Assembly: GCA_037389465.1 (NCBI GenBank)
Contig: JAZARR010000095.1
Location: forward strand, 3,478,501 to 3,542,500
From: Baylisascaris procyonis
Lineage: Eukaryota; Nematoda; Chromadorea; Rhabditida; Ascarididae
Reading direction: 5' to 3'
Length of the DNA stretch: 64,000 nucleotides
The translations under genes and the position numbers were made by a program. The stretch's first letter is position 1, and the number at the start of each line of letters is the position of its first letter. Shown here piece after piece: positions 25,901-40,900 of the stretch. Under the pieces are notes generated by a model. The model did not search any database, had not been told where the DNA came from, and saw only the letters and a list, made by a program, of their open reading frames with translations.

Positions 25901-28900
25901 GGAAGTTGTATTATGAAACATTTTTGCAACAAACTTCGTAGCCTTAGTTTAGTGAATTTTGGATTACTCGTCAAGCAAACCTTAAGTTCAGTAATTCCGG
26001 AGTCAGACTATCTATCAGACACACATCTACGCATAGTACACACAAGATGCAGCTGCCATAATGAGCATTGGCTAAACAAATTTGCTAAGATATATAAAAA
26101 ATCGACGGCCTTGCAACAGAGTTCGTATATGTAAATTTCTAATATGTTGTAATAGCTGTCATGCCACCATGAAGCTCAGGCGAAACCAGCACTAAGCATA
26201 GTATCGTCATGCCCAGCATAGTGAAGCAAAATCACCTATATGCGTTGCACTAACATCGCATATAAATTGCTTGCTTTATGTTATATAATGTCACCTCCTG
26301 GCAGAAAAATTAGCCGTTTCTCCCATTTACAAGATTTCCGCATCAAAAAATGCTTCATTTTATGTCAATTATTAATTTTTTAATGACCTGACCAACTGGT
26401 CAATTTTTGGCCAAAATAACAAATTTGCCGGTGGGATTAATCCCTTCCGGAACATTTCTTTACATTAAAAAGGAATTCTTCTATGAGGATAAGGACAATG
26501 CAGCGATTCGTAAATTATGAGAATGTCAATGTATTTTATCCTTAGCGTACGTCACATAGTTAACCCCTCTATGATGCTTAACCAAAAACCGCCTCAATGT
26601 GAATAGTGATTGGTAGCTGAATGTCAAGTAATTATTGCCTGAATTTTTCCTTCAGTTGAAAATCCGCTAAATTTTTCACTAGATTACCATTTAGTGCAAT
26701 AGACATAATATCAGCTAAACTTTAAAAATAAATTGTGAAATATCTGTTTTCTATAACAGTTCATGGAGTGTTATTCAATGTTACAATGCACCCTCTTGCA
26801 CCCAATGGCTATTATGATTCATACGATGTGAAGTGTTTGCTAAGAACACCTTTAGTTGAAGAGGCAATTCGTTGGCGTTCTAAATCTTATATCGCTCCTT
26901 GTGGCGATGCTATTCAAAAATGATGTAAAATCAATATATTGGGCGAAACGTTTTTGCAACGTCTTCCTTGTCTAATATTCCCCCTTTCTTCCTTTTCCTG
27001 CATTCCTCACCTCTCACTTAGTAACCCCCTCTCCTATCTTCTTACCTCTCCATTCCCATTTCCTTTCTCACCATTTTCCCTCTCCGAAGTACCCCCTTCC
27101 CCATTTTCTTCCTTTCTACGATGCCAATGAATTTTTTTTGCGATTTGCAAGTTTCCACCTATATTGCGATCATAAGAGGAGAAATGACTTTACAAAAAAT
27201 CGTCAATGATTTTAAATGCAAAGAATGGAAAGAGTTACCAACGAATGAAAAAAAGGCAATAGAAATCAAGATGCAACTGCTTCAACAAAAATATACATTG
27301 TATATTGTGAATGGGAAATCTCCACACAATGCAATAGGATGCAGTTTTGCTAAATTGTTCTTAACAAAAGTGATAGTGCTATTCAAGTTTATGAGCTAAA
27401 TTTTGCAAGTTTCGAGCTTATGTGTTATGTTTCGAGCTCATCTTGGTAAGCCTAATTTTAGCGGCATTATGTCAATATGTTTATGTACGACCTGGTTATC
27501 TTTGTCTTTTAACTAGGGTCATCTACGTCGCTATGCGTTTAAGTAGCTTGAGCTTATGAATCACAAAATTCATGACGAATAAATTCGCCTACTACGTCCT
27601 ACACCATCAGATTGCCGGATATTTGCTTCCAATTTCGTGCTGAGTGAACGTATCATACATAAGCTATTATCACTTAAAATGTTATCAAACTTGTCATTCA
27701 TTTCTGCTCTGTAGCTGTTTGGGTCTTGCTGGTCGAAGAGGAATTCTTGGCTTAGGGATTCATGCAACCATTCGATCTCATAGCGGGATGTGTTATCTGT
27801 GATTTTCTCAGGTTTTTTTTTCGCTTTGAAACTTGGTAGTCGGTTAAATTAATGGTCTCCAATCCAAAATCACATATATTTCCGACCAGTATGGTGTACT
27901 TTCTCGCTTATAGAGCGATAAGCGCGATAGACCGTTTCAAAGACTTTGTAAGCATATACAAGTTTTATATTTTTAATCGATATTATTAGATTCTGCGATT
28001 TCGATTATATGAACTCATTTGAGATTGTTGAGTATGATAACGAACTTGAAGTTGAGCTAAGAAAGTAGATATAAGTATATCAAAAATTTATCAAAATATC
28101 AAAAAGAAATCCACAATTATTGTCTTTAAAATTGATAGATTGTTTTAAAATCGCAAAGTTGGAAACTTCTAATTATAAAGAAATATCCAACCAATATAAT
28201 AGAAAAAGATTATTCTTAGTTGTGATGTGCAATAGTATGAATATTATGAAAGTTGAGCGTCAGTTTTAAGCATTTTTTTTTTACGAGCAATATTGCTGAT
28301 AAGCTTGGGTCTTACCTTCAATATCAGCGACAGAAATAAGCGTTGACACTCTTTGACTTTCATTCCAAAGAAAACGAAAAAAATGCTTAAGAGGATTGCC
28401 GAATGGATCGCAAACATATAGTAAGAAGCTATAAGCTTTGTGCATCAAAGATATACAATGATAAAAAAAGATATAGAATGAAGCGTTTTGAAGCGGCAAT
28501 CCTATTCATTTATTAGAGGGGGAGAAGGGATTTTTTGTTTAGGCAGTGTGTATTTATCTTCGCCGATTACGCGATTGAAAAAAGAAGTGAACGTTCGAGA
28601 AAGATGTAATTCGTTGCGATGAGCTGGAAATAACGCTGTTTTTTCGGCAATGAATGTAATACTTAAAGCTCTTTTCAGATTCCACCAAAATAATAAGGCA
28701 CCTATGAATAAATGGACTCTCATACTGAATTCTTTCTTCACAGCCCCCTCCTCACCTTCGCTATCTTCCTTCTCCCCTGCTTGTTATTTATATCGTCGTT
28801 TAGAGAAAATATGACGGACATTTGCGATATTAAAGGCTTAGCATATGTTCGTTCATATGAGGACTTAAAATACTACTAATAGCATCGTTAAAAACCAGCA

Positions 28901-31900
28901 TTCCACTTCTTGAGTAGCACTCATCAGTATATATTGGATTATATTTTTCCTCACCGAATGCTTATAAATTATTATATATCAAGTGTACATTTAAAACTTC
29001 ATTTTTTATTAATTTTCGGTTTTTTTATGCTGACTCGGTTCAATTCTTTCAAATTGTGAAATAACATAACAACAGTTGAAATAATATTACATTCATGATC
29101 AAATGTAAGATTTGTGCATTTCGACTTTTGCATAGAAATAACAACAGTGAATGAATACGATGCAGTAAATCGTTTCAATCTTTTAAAATTATTGATTTTT
29201 TCTTTATTTTTCATTTCTTTTCCACAATTTTTGTGCAATTTTTTATTGCTTACTATTTGAACGATTAGATTTTGTAATCATTATCGTTATGTGAGCGTTT
29301 CCGATGATTTCTAGAAAATTATTGAGCAGAAATTTATAAAGCGTTTAAATTATTGCAGCGTTGATGCATTACAAGTGATATAATTCCCACGATCACTTCC
29401 AATTAAGAAACTTCCAACAATTTCCGAAAAATTTAAACAGCCTTTATATGTTTTCTCTTCTTTATTGATCGATAATCGTGGGGAAAATCTTTCGTGATTG
29501 TGGTCTTACTTACGATTGGTAATAAATATACTCATTTATAAATATTACCGGATATGGGCAGATGCACAGTGCTAGAGGACTGGAATTAGTACAGCTGTAT
29601 TCCCCGTGAATCGTTGAAATAGATCGAAATACGTTATCTCATGTGGGCACTGGTCATCCGTTTATATTTTACGGATCGTGTTAACAAGGCGATTGTTTAC
29701 AGTTTTATTTGCCGCATTCCTTTTGATGAAGAATTGACAGGCATGAGAGGGGGACAGAGGGGGACAGAGGAAAGAAGGAGAGAGGGAAGATGAGAGGAGG
29801 AAAGAGAAGGGGAGCGATTCGACGTTAGCTCGCGACAAACAAACTTAGAGCATAGTTCAACTTTTCTTTCTTTGGGGTTAGGGTAACGGAAATTTACGCT
29901 ATAGGAAAAGGTATATAAATTCCTTGAAAATTGCGCTAAACTTTTTAGTTCGATACTGAAGGTGAAACTCAGTTAATTGGATATGATCTCCGTAGCTTAT
30001 AGAACATAATCAGTGCTTAGGGCGTAAAAATATTTGCAGAAGTGATTGATGATGGCCGTTAGCAACTTCGAAGCGTTCAAAGAGAAGGCGTTTGGGAGGA
30101 GGGGAGTACAATTAGTTTTGTTATGCGGTTGAAGCTTAGAACAGGATTGCTCAGCAAATTGGATCAATCATTCTTAGAGCACATGAATGACGACGCAATG
30201 AAGTCATCGAAAATCATCAATACAACTCCATCAATGGCATTCACAAACTTCATTTTCGACCACCATAGCAATCATAGAATATAGTCCCACTAACCCATCA
30301 AATACCGTTCATTTTAGAGGATGATATCACAAAAGTTCCTCCCCCTCCCCCTCCCTCCTCCCACAAAAATAAAGACTTCAGTATGGACACATCTCACTTG
30401 GTGTCCACCTAAAACCTGGAGCATAGCTAAACGAAATTACAAGCCAAGATGACAGGCAGATACGCCTGGAAGCAGACAAAAGAGAATTTGCAATTGCCTC
30501 TCGAGTGAGCATGCAATTGTGTCAGGTATCGTCGCAAATCGAACGCTCCTTCAGATTGCACAATGACGACTCGTCTAAGGCTGCGAATCTCTCCCATTTT
30601 CTGATGATTTATATGGCGATGTAGAGTGTATCGCCTTCTTGGGAGAAGGAGGGATAGGGACCTTGCAGGTACTTTAGGCAGCCAAAAGGGCATATTCTGT
30701 TCCAAATCTGTCATGAGAGCATAGCACCGTAAAATTCTACAACGAATAAGGCACCAGCCGGGCCTTGCTGCTCTGGGTCATAGGTATATGACACCTGCCT
30801 TATAATACTGCTCTTCTACTTCTCGAAAAGGTAGGCTGCCCAGAAGAAAGCGCCATTACATTGGTAAGATTTTAACCGTTTTCTTGATGCCTTCACGTTG
30901 GTCGGTCATCTGTGCAAGTTTTGTTTGCAGAAGTGCAGCCCTAATCTCCGTTCTTCTGCCCTCCTTCTCCTCTTTCCTCCCCTCTCCCTTCCTCCGCCTC
31001 TCTAAATTTCAGTTCCTTTTTGCTCCCAAAAAGCTCTCACAAGTTAATAAAAGAGGTAATCCAATAGTACTTTCGGATAAAACTTTGCGTCGTACGAATT
31101 CATAGATACGCATGTATATATGCCGTTTAACGTTATGGCGCCGTCAACGGAAATGTTTACGACTTGAAGCGAAACGCCGAACTCAATTCAAGTTTCTTTT
31201 CTTTCTTCGTTTTTCTTTCTTTCTCTAGCTCTTCTCTCTTTCCCTCTCTCTCAAACAACGCTATGCTTGCATTCAATAATAGATGAAACCTTTAGTGAAC
31301 ACTCACAAACGAAGTACAAATCGCCTTTGAACGCAGCTTTTTCCTGCATAATCCAGTGCATATAATTTTATAGCAGTGAATAGTGTTGCTAGGAGTCACA
31401 AATTAATGGCAGCTGATAACACAATTAATGACTGATGGATCAATTCTCACTAATTTATGCCCTTAGGGGTTTTGAGCTGCAACAATCGCACTGGGAACTA
31501 TAGTTCACAATGGGAAAACCTCATCAAAGTGCTTGAGGAAATGTTTTGCATGATGGAGAAGGAATGAAGGTGATGTCCAAACGAGTAAAGAAGGTAAATT
31601 ATGGCTAATATAAAAGTTGAAGATTTCGTAGTAATTATCTCACAACCGTGTTTCAACTTGGCAAAAAATCAGGCAACCTCCCTCCCCCTTCCCCAAACCT
31701 CACTTCCTTGTCCTTCCGCTCTTCCTTCGTCTCTCTATTTTTACATCCATCACTATTCCGCTTATTTTTTTCTCATTCGAATAAGAGTAAACTGCTAAAG
31801 TTTTCTGCCCGTGGAACTCACAAGTCTTCAAAGAAACATCCCTGAAATTTGAATCGATTGTTTTATGCCTAAACAATTTCCACCTTAGGCTGCAATTTGT

Positions 31901-34900
31901 AGCGATCTCTGAATATTTCACATTGTATATATAAATTCAAAAGTTACGCATATTCTTCGTATAAAAAAAGTAGAGAATTAATAATAACTAGTGGTTGGCG
32001 ATTCACTGTGATGCCAATTGCTTACCTCTTGAAGAGAAACAATAAATTCGTTCGTTTTTGAGCTAATGAACGAATGTGATTGTGGTTGAAAGCACATCCT
32101 CGTCAGATTGCTAGGCGATCTGCTCTAACAACCAAGGAAAAACGATCATTCCCAAAAATACAAGGGGAAATATTTTAACGGCAAAGTAAAATATTCTGCT
32201 AGTTCCATTATGGGTGAATGTATAGGAAGAAATCATATCATCAAAAGTTTTAAAATAAACAACGATCTGTCGATAGGAAACTTTTACTTCTCTCAGGAGA
32301 GTCATTGTCAAATGCTGTGTAATTTAGAAATTCGAGAATTCATTATCTACGAAGTTCGGTACCTATCTGAACAGTTATATTATTATTCTGCTTACCTTTC
32401 CAACCAATCAGACGAAATTGAGGATTCGGTAACTAAAGGATGTAATTGTAGGACTAGTGATCAGCAACATTTTGCTGCACATTGCGTAATCCGCATTGAT
32501 ATATTAACAGCATGATTTGTGAAAAAAATTTTTTAGAGGTAAAGTCTTATTGAAGAGCTTCAAATGAGTATAAAACATATAAAACATCTGGATCAAGGGC
32601 TACAACCCGAATTATGAAACATCATTTATTTGGAAGTAAGTAAATCCGACTCTCTTACTTTTTTGAGCTTATTTATTACATAGCTTATCGTAAAATATGT
32701 GAATTGCTTTTGCAAAAAAAAAGGAAAATAGCGGGTGAAAATAAATTAACTGGCTCTGAGGATATTTCTCTAAGAAATATTAAATTTGTTTCCTATTCTA
32801 GAAGTGGCCGTAAGAAAAATGGTAGAAATCTATTGGTAAATACACTGATTTCTCTGGCTATTTTTCTGGCGATTTATAACGCGGTCCTATTGGTGATGAG
32901 ACCGACTAGCATATTTTGTTTAGTCCATCACTCTATCTTCCTTCCCCAGCAAACTGCTATTAGAATCTGCAATAATTGTTCAAAATTGCGCATCATGCAA
33001 CATTATTCAGTTTTTTGTGTGTTTCGTGAAGATGTTAATTGATTCAAATTGATGAAAAATTTAAAGCATTCTCCAGCTGCTTAGGAAGTTAACGTCTTCG
33101 TTGGACTATTGCAAGTTGCTCACCTTGAAGTGCAAGAAAAATCCACCCATGCCTATCCGATTTTTTGAAGGATTGAATAATGACTTAGAAATATATCTGT
33201 TCATTTCTTCATTTTGTTTACTTATTTCAAAATAAATGAGTGATAAAGTTCATCTGAAGATATAAACAGACTTTATATCGATGCAAAGATTTCATATGTA
33301 TGGAAGATTTCATATATTGCAAAACGAATTTCACTATTTGAAAAATCCATCGAAATCGCTCAATTCGCTAAATCTTTGAGTGTTGCAGTTGCTGAGCAAA
33401 AAGAACCTTAAAATTGCTTCATTTCCATAAATATTCGATTTCGCTCAACCGATTTTATTCTTTCAAATTTCGAAATGTTCGATGATCTTACATATCGCTC
33501 GAATGTACTGCAAAGCGATAATCAGTTTATTGGTCCGATTAAATGCATCGATCGAACTTCGTATTCCCTTAAGTATATGGAGTTTCGTTGTTTCATCATC
33601 AGCAAACAACTGTGGAATCGTAAAGCATTCAGCAAAGAGTACTTTACTCTGTTTTTAGAAATAGATTGAAATTATTTGGGAGTTAAACTGGATAAAGATT
33701 AAGCCATATTTGTTGCATGTTCCATCTATACGATATAAGCCGTTTGGATTTTTAAATTATCCAATGAAAATTTTTTCTATATCAGAGAAGAAATAAAGCG
33801 CGGTTTAATTTCTGAGAATTTCTCGCAGCAGCTTAGCCGTAATCAAAATTTTTTATAATTTTATTCAATAGTTTGATAACATTTAAGATGGTCTCTTCAA
33901 AAATTAGGGCAAGTTAAACGGAAAATTCATTTTCGCTCGTCAACTAAACTATTTTCGTTATATTCCTCTCATTTTGTCATCGACCTATGACTTCTCCAAT
34001 CAATCACTTCAAAAAATGGATGCTTCATTATGGATTTCCTCATTGTTAATAATAGATTTTTCCTAACTTAATGATGTGAAGTTTATCAACCATTCGTTAT
34101 CAATATTTTCCCATTTTATAAGAAATAAAATGAACAGCATAAAAGTAATCGAAAAAAACTGCAATAGATATTAAAAAAATAAACAATGAATAGTCTCGTT
34201 TCAGTAGTTTTCGTTTAAGCAGATGTGAAAGAATGCGATATCGTTGAAAAAATAATAATAAATCTGAAGTGGTGAATAGGATGAGAATATATGATAATGA
34301 TGCATTCTTTTGTTGATGCTAAGCCAGATGTGAATTTTCAACATCTGCTACAAAAACTAACTATATAAGCTAACGAGCATGTAAATGTCAATGTACAGTA
34401 AAACTAGTTGTAATGTTATATGCGCTAAAAAATGTAATTGCTTCGATTTGTGTAAGCGAGAAAATGAAACCGGTGAGGGGAAAAATTTCGAAAAAAAAAA
34501 TTATTATATGAGTGATAAAATTAAGCGTTTATATCTGTGCGCTTATTGCAAAAAACTGTACGGCAAATTGTTTAGATAAAAATATGTAGTTGTATTACGG
34601 GTAAGCATTAATCGACAAGATATGCTGTTTACTATACAGTAGCAATGGCAACAAGTGAACAAGACGAGAGAAGGCATATACATCGGAAAAATACACTTAG
34701 GATACACCCTGCGGGAAAATTTTTTTAATTAGTCATAAAAAAAGAGGGAATTCTTTAAATATAGAAGAAAAGAAAAGAAAGACGAGCGAATTGATTATGT
34801 TATTTCCGCTCTTAGTCTTTGCATATTTGCCAGATTTCATTGCCACATCTTCGCTTATATGTTCATCAGAGATGAACAATGGATACATTTGCATACACAA

Positions 34901-37900
34901 AAGCGGTAAGCACAAATATAATGTTATTGTAATGCCCTTTTGCTGAAAAAAACGAAAAAGCGCATATCGTGCCACCTTTCCATGAGCCTTTCCCTAATTG
35001 TTTTCATTATTTCAAGTGAAATTACTTGCATAATTACTGCTGTAGTGATTACGAGTGGGTCAGGAATTTCATCATGCATTAACTCCTTGGTTGATTATTC
35101 TTCTAAGACGATTGTTTGGCTGAATGCACATCCCATTCTATTTGACTTCGATTAATGTGCATTCGTGTTCTGCCTAAAAACGGTACGAAAATAAACCTTC
35201 ATATTGTAATCAGTACCATGGGAGCCTTATAAAATCCAGTGAGACAAGTCGGTTGAGTTGATCTATTTTTCACTTATCTAATATCGTCTGTCAAAAATTC
35301 CATTGGTAGATGGTTTTGTCAAAGAGGTGAATCTTCAAAATGCATGGCCAAAAGTGACTGAATTTGACAGAATGTCAAAGTAATGTAATGCGAGTGCAAA
35401 AACACGATTACTGGTGCAGAACCATCGATAAAACATTCATAATTGTTTCACATTTGACGTATTTTCTGACAGCGTTTCTACAAGATATTTCCTCAAAGAT
35501 GGCGAATGCAAAGAAAGAAGAGACCACTATAAATTGTTGGGTAGTCGACTTTTACCTGAACGACCATTGCATAATTTGTTGTGCACTTACTGTGGACTTA
35601 TTTCTAGTGAGCGTGCAGCTGGCTGTCTGAACCTCGCCCCCCCCCCCCCCCGCCCCCTCCTCTTCCAATGAATCATCTCCTGTCTTTTAGTTCTTCTGAA
35701 AGTTCCCGGAAATATGCAAACGTCTCAAGTGTTATCCAAATTTGTGCGCTAACATTAACATATCGTTAATGCTTCCTTCAAAATTGCTCTTCACTTATTT
35801 CTTGTGCATTCAGGATGCCCGATTCATTCACATGATGCCTAATGTGTTCCGAGTTCTTGCTTCCGAGCACTTGTAGGTGATCGTCACTTGAACCTTTTGT
35901 GCATCACCAATTTTTCTTTTCTTAGCATGACCCTAGAGATAGCTGCTAATTTTATTATATGGAATTGCATTGTAGATTGCCCAAAATATCATTATTACCT
36001 CCACTGAATGCCTAAGAATAAATATTGGTGAGGATTCATACCACAGTTAGGAGAAATTTGAGTTCGCAAACATCTAATTCACATCGGATCCATTGTCAAA
36101 AAAAGTATAAACTAGTATTTGAATTTATTATATCAATTGCAGCTTTAATTTGCATAATGCACTATAAATTTGCATGAAACAAATCAATTTAAACGTAAGA
36201 TGTATAACGCTTAATGGGTTAAATTAAGTGAAAGTGATTTGATTTGTAGAGTCACCGCGCATAAAATTGGCAGCAATGTGAGATTTGGATGTTTGGATGC
36301 CACAATTACACCAAAATGTTTTGCCTCAATAAATTCTCATCAATGCTTGTCCCGTGTTGATTACATTTTAGATTGATTTTCTGAGTGATCTTTCACTGCC
36401 TGTGGAATTGAAAGTCATATCAATTAGCGTAAAAACCCGCTCTTGTCAAGCAGCACATTCCACGCACAAATATTTCTATTCCATTGTATGAACGCATTAT
36501 ATGAAATAAATTTAGGCTAGCCAACCGATAGCACTTAGATGCTTTTTTTTTTGGTTCAAAAGATATGGAGTGCAAATGGAAAATTGTTCCTTCGTGCTTC
36601 GATTGGTGAAATCCCTTATCGTACACAGCAAGCCAATATTCGCCAACTGCGAGAAAAAACCAATATCCCCCATCCCCGTACTGGAACTCTCGTAACACAG
36701 TTTTATGCCGTCACTAAAGTTTCTTGAGAAGCATAAAAACTATGCGTTCATTTTTGACGTGCTTGAACTTTATGCCACCGAAGCAAATTAACCTTTATTT
36801 CTTTTATTCTTTCAAGCTGAGTTGATATTTGCATAATATTCTAGCTCTCATCTCTTATAATTTTTCGCGAATAATCGCGGTGGATGGAAGATTTTAGTTA
36901 TATTTCAGATTTTGTTTTTTGGAAATTTGCTCACATCGGTTTACCTAATTTCTCGTGATTTTATTAAATAATTAAAGTTTGAAATTTTCCGTACCAATGC
37001 TCGAATGAGCCTAGATTGATTGCGCTTTACACTTTTTTCATACACGCTATGCATATATTTGGTGTTGTGAAATAACTTTTCTCATTACACAACTTTACCC
37101 ATCTATAGGACTCAAATAAAATTCTATAGCATCATAACACATGCTGCGATCTATTCACACCTTAAAGGCTTTCCATGACCGAACATTTTTCACCCGATAC
37201 GCCTAAAAAATGATTTTCCTTTTCAAAATTTTCAAAACTTTTAGAATTTTTCAAACCTCTCTAAACCACTACTTAATTGCCAGAATTCATTTATATTTTT
37301 TTTACCAAAAGTTTTTCTTAAGAATGTCATGAATCTCAATCTCCAAATATATTACGATTGGGCATAAACATCGATCGAGTCGAACAAAACACTGGCAACA
37401 GTGTATTAGTAACCATGCACGTTGATCGTTGGAAGTAGTAATATAACGTGTGAAGCGAAGCTTACCGGGCAAAATATAAACTGTACGGTATCTATTGATT
37501 CATTTTTATTAATTCTATTGGGAAAATAAAATATATCTGCATTGGAACAGAGATGTTTTAATTTTTGGATGCACTAGAGCATTGCAGCAGCACAATTTTT
37601 GCCAGGTTTCGGAGATTTCAAACAATGAATATGGAAATTTTTCAAATAGTAATGCGGTTTCACCAGCTGAGAAAAAATTCACTACTACTTTTAGCAATGC
37701 AGTATTTAGTGCATATGCTGTGCTACTAAACTGCTAGAACTGGCTTCCAGTGAGGACCTGAAATTTGGAAGAGCAAACCGCACGTGATCTGAGGAAAGAC
37801 TCTGTGGGAGGGTCTGGTGAGTGAGATTTGAGCAGGAATGAGGATATGGGGTGCTAGTGGTGGAAATATTATTTCAAGTGATAAAATGTGCAGGATAATA

Positions 37901-40900
37901 TTTTAAAGACTGCGTGTTGTCAGGTAGGTTTGCTCATTACGTCACAGGCCATAGGCATGTAAAACAATGATATTACGCTTATTTATGCATCTTTCTGCAT
38001 CAACTTCTGTTTGCAATTTTCATGGCACCCTCATAAATGAAATGAATTTTTGAAATATGATAGAGCTGGAGTGGTGCTTTTCTTGGCAATTTGTTAGAAT
38101 GCTCTCTAGATCACCCACTAGATCGGCCCTTCGTTTTAGTTATACCGGCATCGATATCTGTTAGTAAAGGTAAGCTGGAATCCTTTTGTTTAGCTCAGCT
38201 ATTTTGTTGGTTTGCAAAAAAACACGCTTAAATAGTAATATCTGCGCTTTTTCTCTATTTTATTATATTGACTCACAACGAAGATCCCAAAATTAGCGTA
38301 TTATTGATTAATTATGTCTTAACAAACACGCAGTCATCGTGATCACTTCATTTCACTTCACTCTTCTTCGACTGCGAAAGTTTATATTTCGTCGCAAATT
38401 TGCAATGCACAATGTCGCGTTTTGCAATTGAATTGTAAAGAGAATAAATCTCTGCAAGTATTTCTCGTAGCGCTCATTAAAACGACATAGCCGAGCATTT
38501 GTTGTGCTGAGGCGCTATTTTACGGATGCGCTATCGAATTTTTCACTCAAAGTGTTTTGGAATTGAGTGATTTCTTGTGAACAAATCGCTTTGAGGCAAT
38601 GCTTAGAGACGATGCTTTGCTTTGTTGTCTATTCAAATTAATATGGATGCGTTTTCCTATTACTGCAAGTTTGAGATAAAAACTCGCCAAAGTCGCAGAT
38701 CCCTCGAAGATTTCTAAAAAGAAAAGAATTAGTGAAGAAGCAAGACGTTCTTGAGGATAGAAAACCTTGCGCTGAAATGAAGGGATAATTTGTGCACTAA
38801 AGATATATGCGATAAACAGCATATTTGATCTCAAAAATATGGAGTTTCTTTAAGTTCAATGATTTAAAAAAGAGTGGTCTATTATGGAAAGTTATGGGAG
38901 AGGAGAGAAGAATTGTTGAGGATAAGAATTCATTTCAGGCTTGACGGTTGCTTGAATTTCTACCGCGATATAAATTAATCTTCTCCATATTCCTTCAAAT
39001 TTTGCCTAAAATTGCACAGTTCGGTTATTCGCTCTTTCTTCGACCGAAATAAGGCTATTGCATTTCACTCGGCTTCCGCTATGTGCACTGTATAAGGCAA
39101 GAATTTGGAGGCAAGACGTTATGCTAAATTTGCTGATCGACTGGGAAAATGGAGTCTTGACAGCAATTACAAATACTGTAAAACCTCTAATGAACGATCC
39201 CTGTAAATAAGTCCCCTCTTCCATTCATTCTTTAATCTCCTTCTCGAATAAACGTCTTCACTCAAAAAGGATGGGGAAATGGAACCGGTCATAACGATCG
39301 TATTTTGCATGATGTTCCCAACTTGTTGCAACAGAAATTATCCTCAAATATGTTCCCCGCTCTATCCTTAAGATCTTTGAAGTGCTAATCTTTGGGATGA
39401 AATCCCTACTCGCCTATTGAGTAACTTATCAGTTTCCATGACCAGTCTTTATAGTTCTGCGAGAGGAACTTTTTCGGAGCACTGCGACTGCTTTAGCTGA
39501 GATTGATAAGAACTCAACAATAATTTCTTGTATTAACAGAGTCCTATTTTCTTTGAATAATGCCATACTCTTGACTAAGTATGAAGATAGTCTAATATCA
39601 AGCTATATTTACATTAGACAACAAAGTATTCAATTTAGAAGAATCTCATGCAATAAAGCATCAAAGATCATGGAATGAGATGCAAATTGACGAGCTTAAA
39701 CGAAATTTCGACCCTCAAGCCACTAGTAGCAAGGAGGGACTCGGATACGCGACTAATCTAGTGGATTAGGAACGCACTCATGCATAGCTCTATCCTTGTC
39801 CCGGATTCGCTCTCTAAACCACTTCTTCAATCATGAACGTCACCTAAATGATGCACCATAAATGACTACCATTGTTGTTTATTCGTGTGACCTTAACATC
39901 CATGCTATATATCTTTACAGAATAACTGCCACTCTATTGACTTATAAATCAATGTGGAAGAATGCTAGCTGAAGGAAGTAGGAGAGGAGTGGGAAAACGT
40001 TGAGGAGAAGGTTATGAGGGGAGGTGCTGATAAATAAAGGAAATCATTCGATTGGAAAAAGAATTTCAGCTTGAAAACTTTATTTTCCTTGCTTATTACC
40101 TCTTTCAATGGGTCCTAAATGTGAGTTATATATGCCTCATCGTTATTATAAGGCTTTTACGCTTCAGTAAATTTAGATGCACTGCCGATATCAAATTTGC
40201 TTCACAGATTACGAAAATAATAGTGATGTCACCTGATGTCAAATCATACCTAGTATACTAAATTTTGAACTTAATGTACCTAATATACCTAATACCTAAA
40301 ATACACCTAATAGAGATGTCAAATAAAGTATACTTATAATATTGTTGCGAAATTGCTAACAAAAAAATAGCCGTATTCCCATTTTTGGCTAAGTAATCAT
40401 TTTCAAACTTTTCCATCGAGAAGAATCAGAAAAATTAACACATCATTCCCTTCTCTTCGTCCTCCGCTCCTCTTCCCCCCCCCCTTCCCTCCCCACAATT
40501 CGATTTTCATTTTGATACACAATAAGATTTGCTTTAGCTGGATTTTTAAGTTCACTAAGCACTAACTACTATATAGCAATGGTGGTTCGCATCTCGATCA
40601 GAGAAGTTCTCAACTTCCCTAAGCATATTGATGTACCGCAGTATAAATTACAAATAAAGTTGTTTCCATTTTATACTAAAATGCACAATATTGTTACCAT
40701 AACTCTAAAAAATACCATCCTTGCGTTATTCATTTTGTTTTATGCGCAGAAACGAGTAAAAACAGCTAGTGAATTTTCAATTGAGTATATTTGATTGAAT
40801 GTTTGCAGTAGAATGATTTTATGAGAGGCAATGAAAGAGAGAGACAAAAAAGGAAAGAAATTATTTGAAGGGATGAGTGAATTGAACAGTAACAAAATAA

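Noticed and set aside
32210..32515. 101-codon + ORF with several Cys
   Set aside because: No family, splice context or codon bias. A handful of frames this long are expected by chance.
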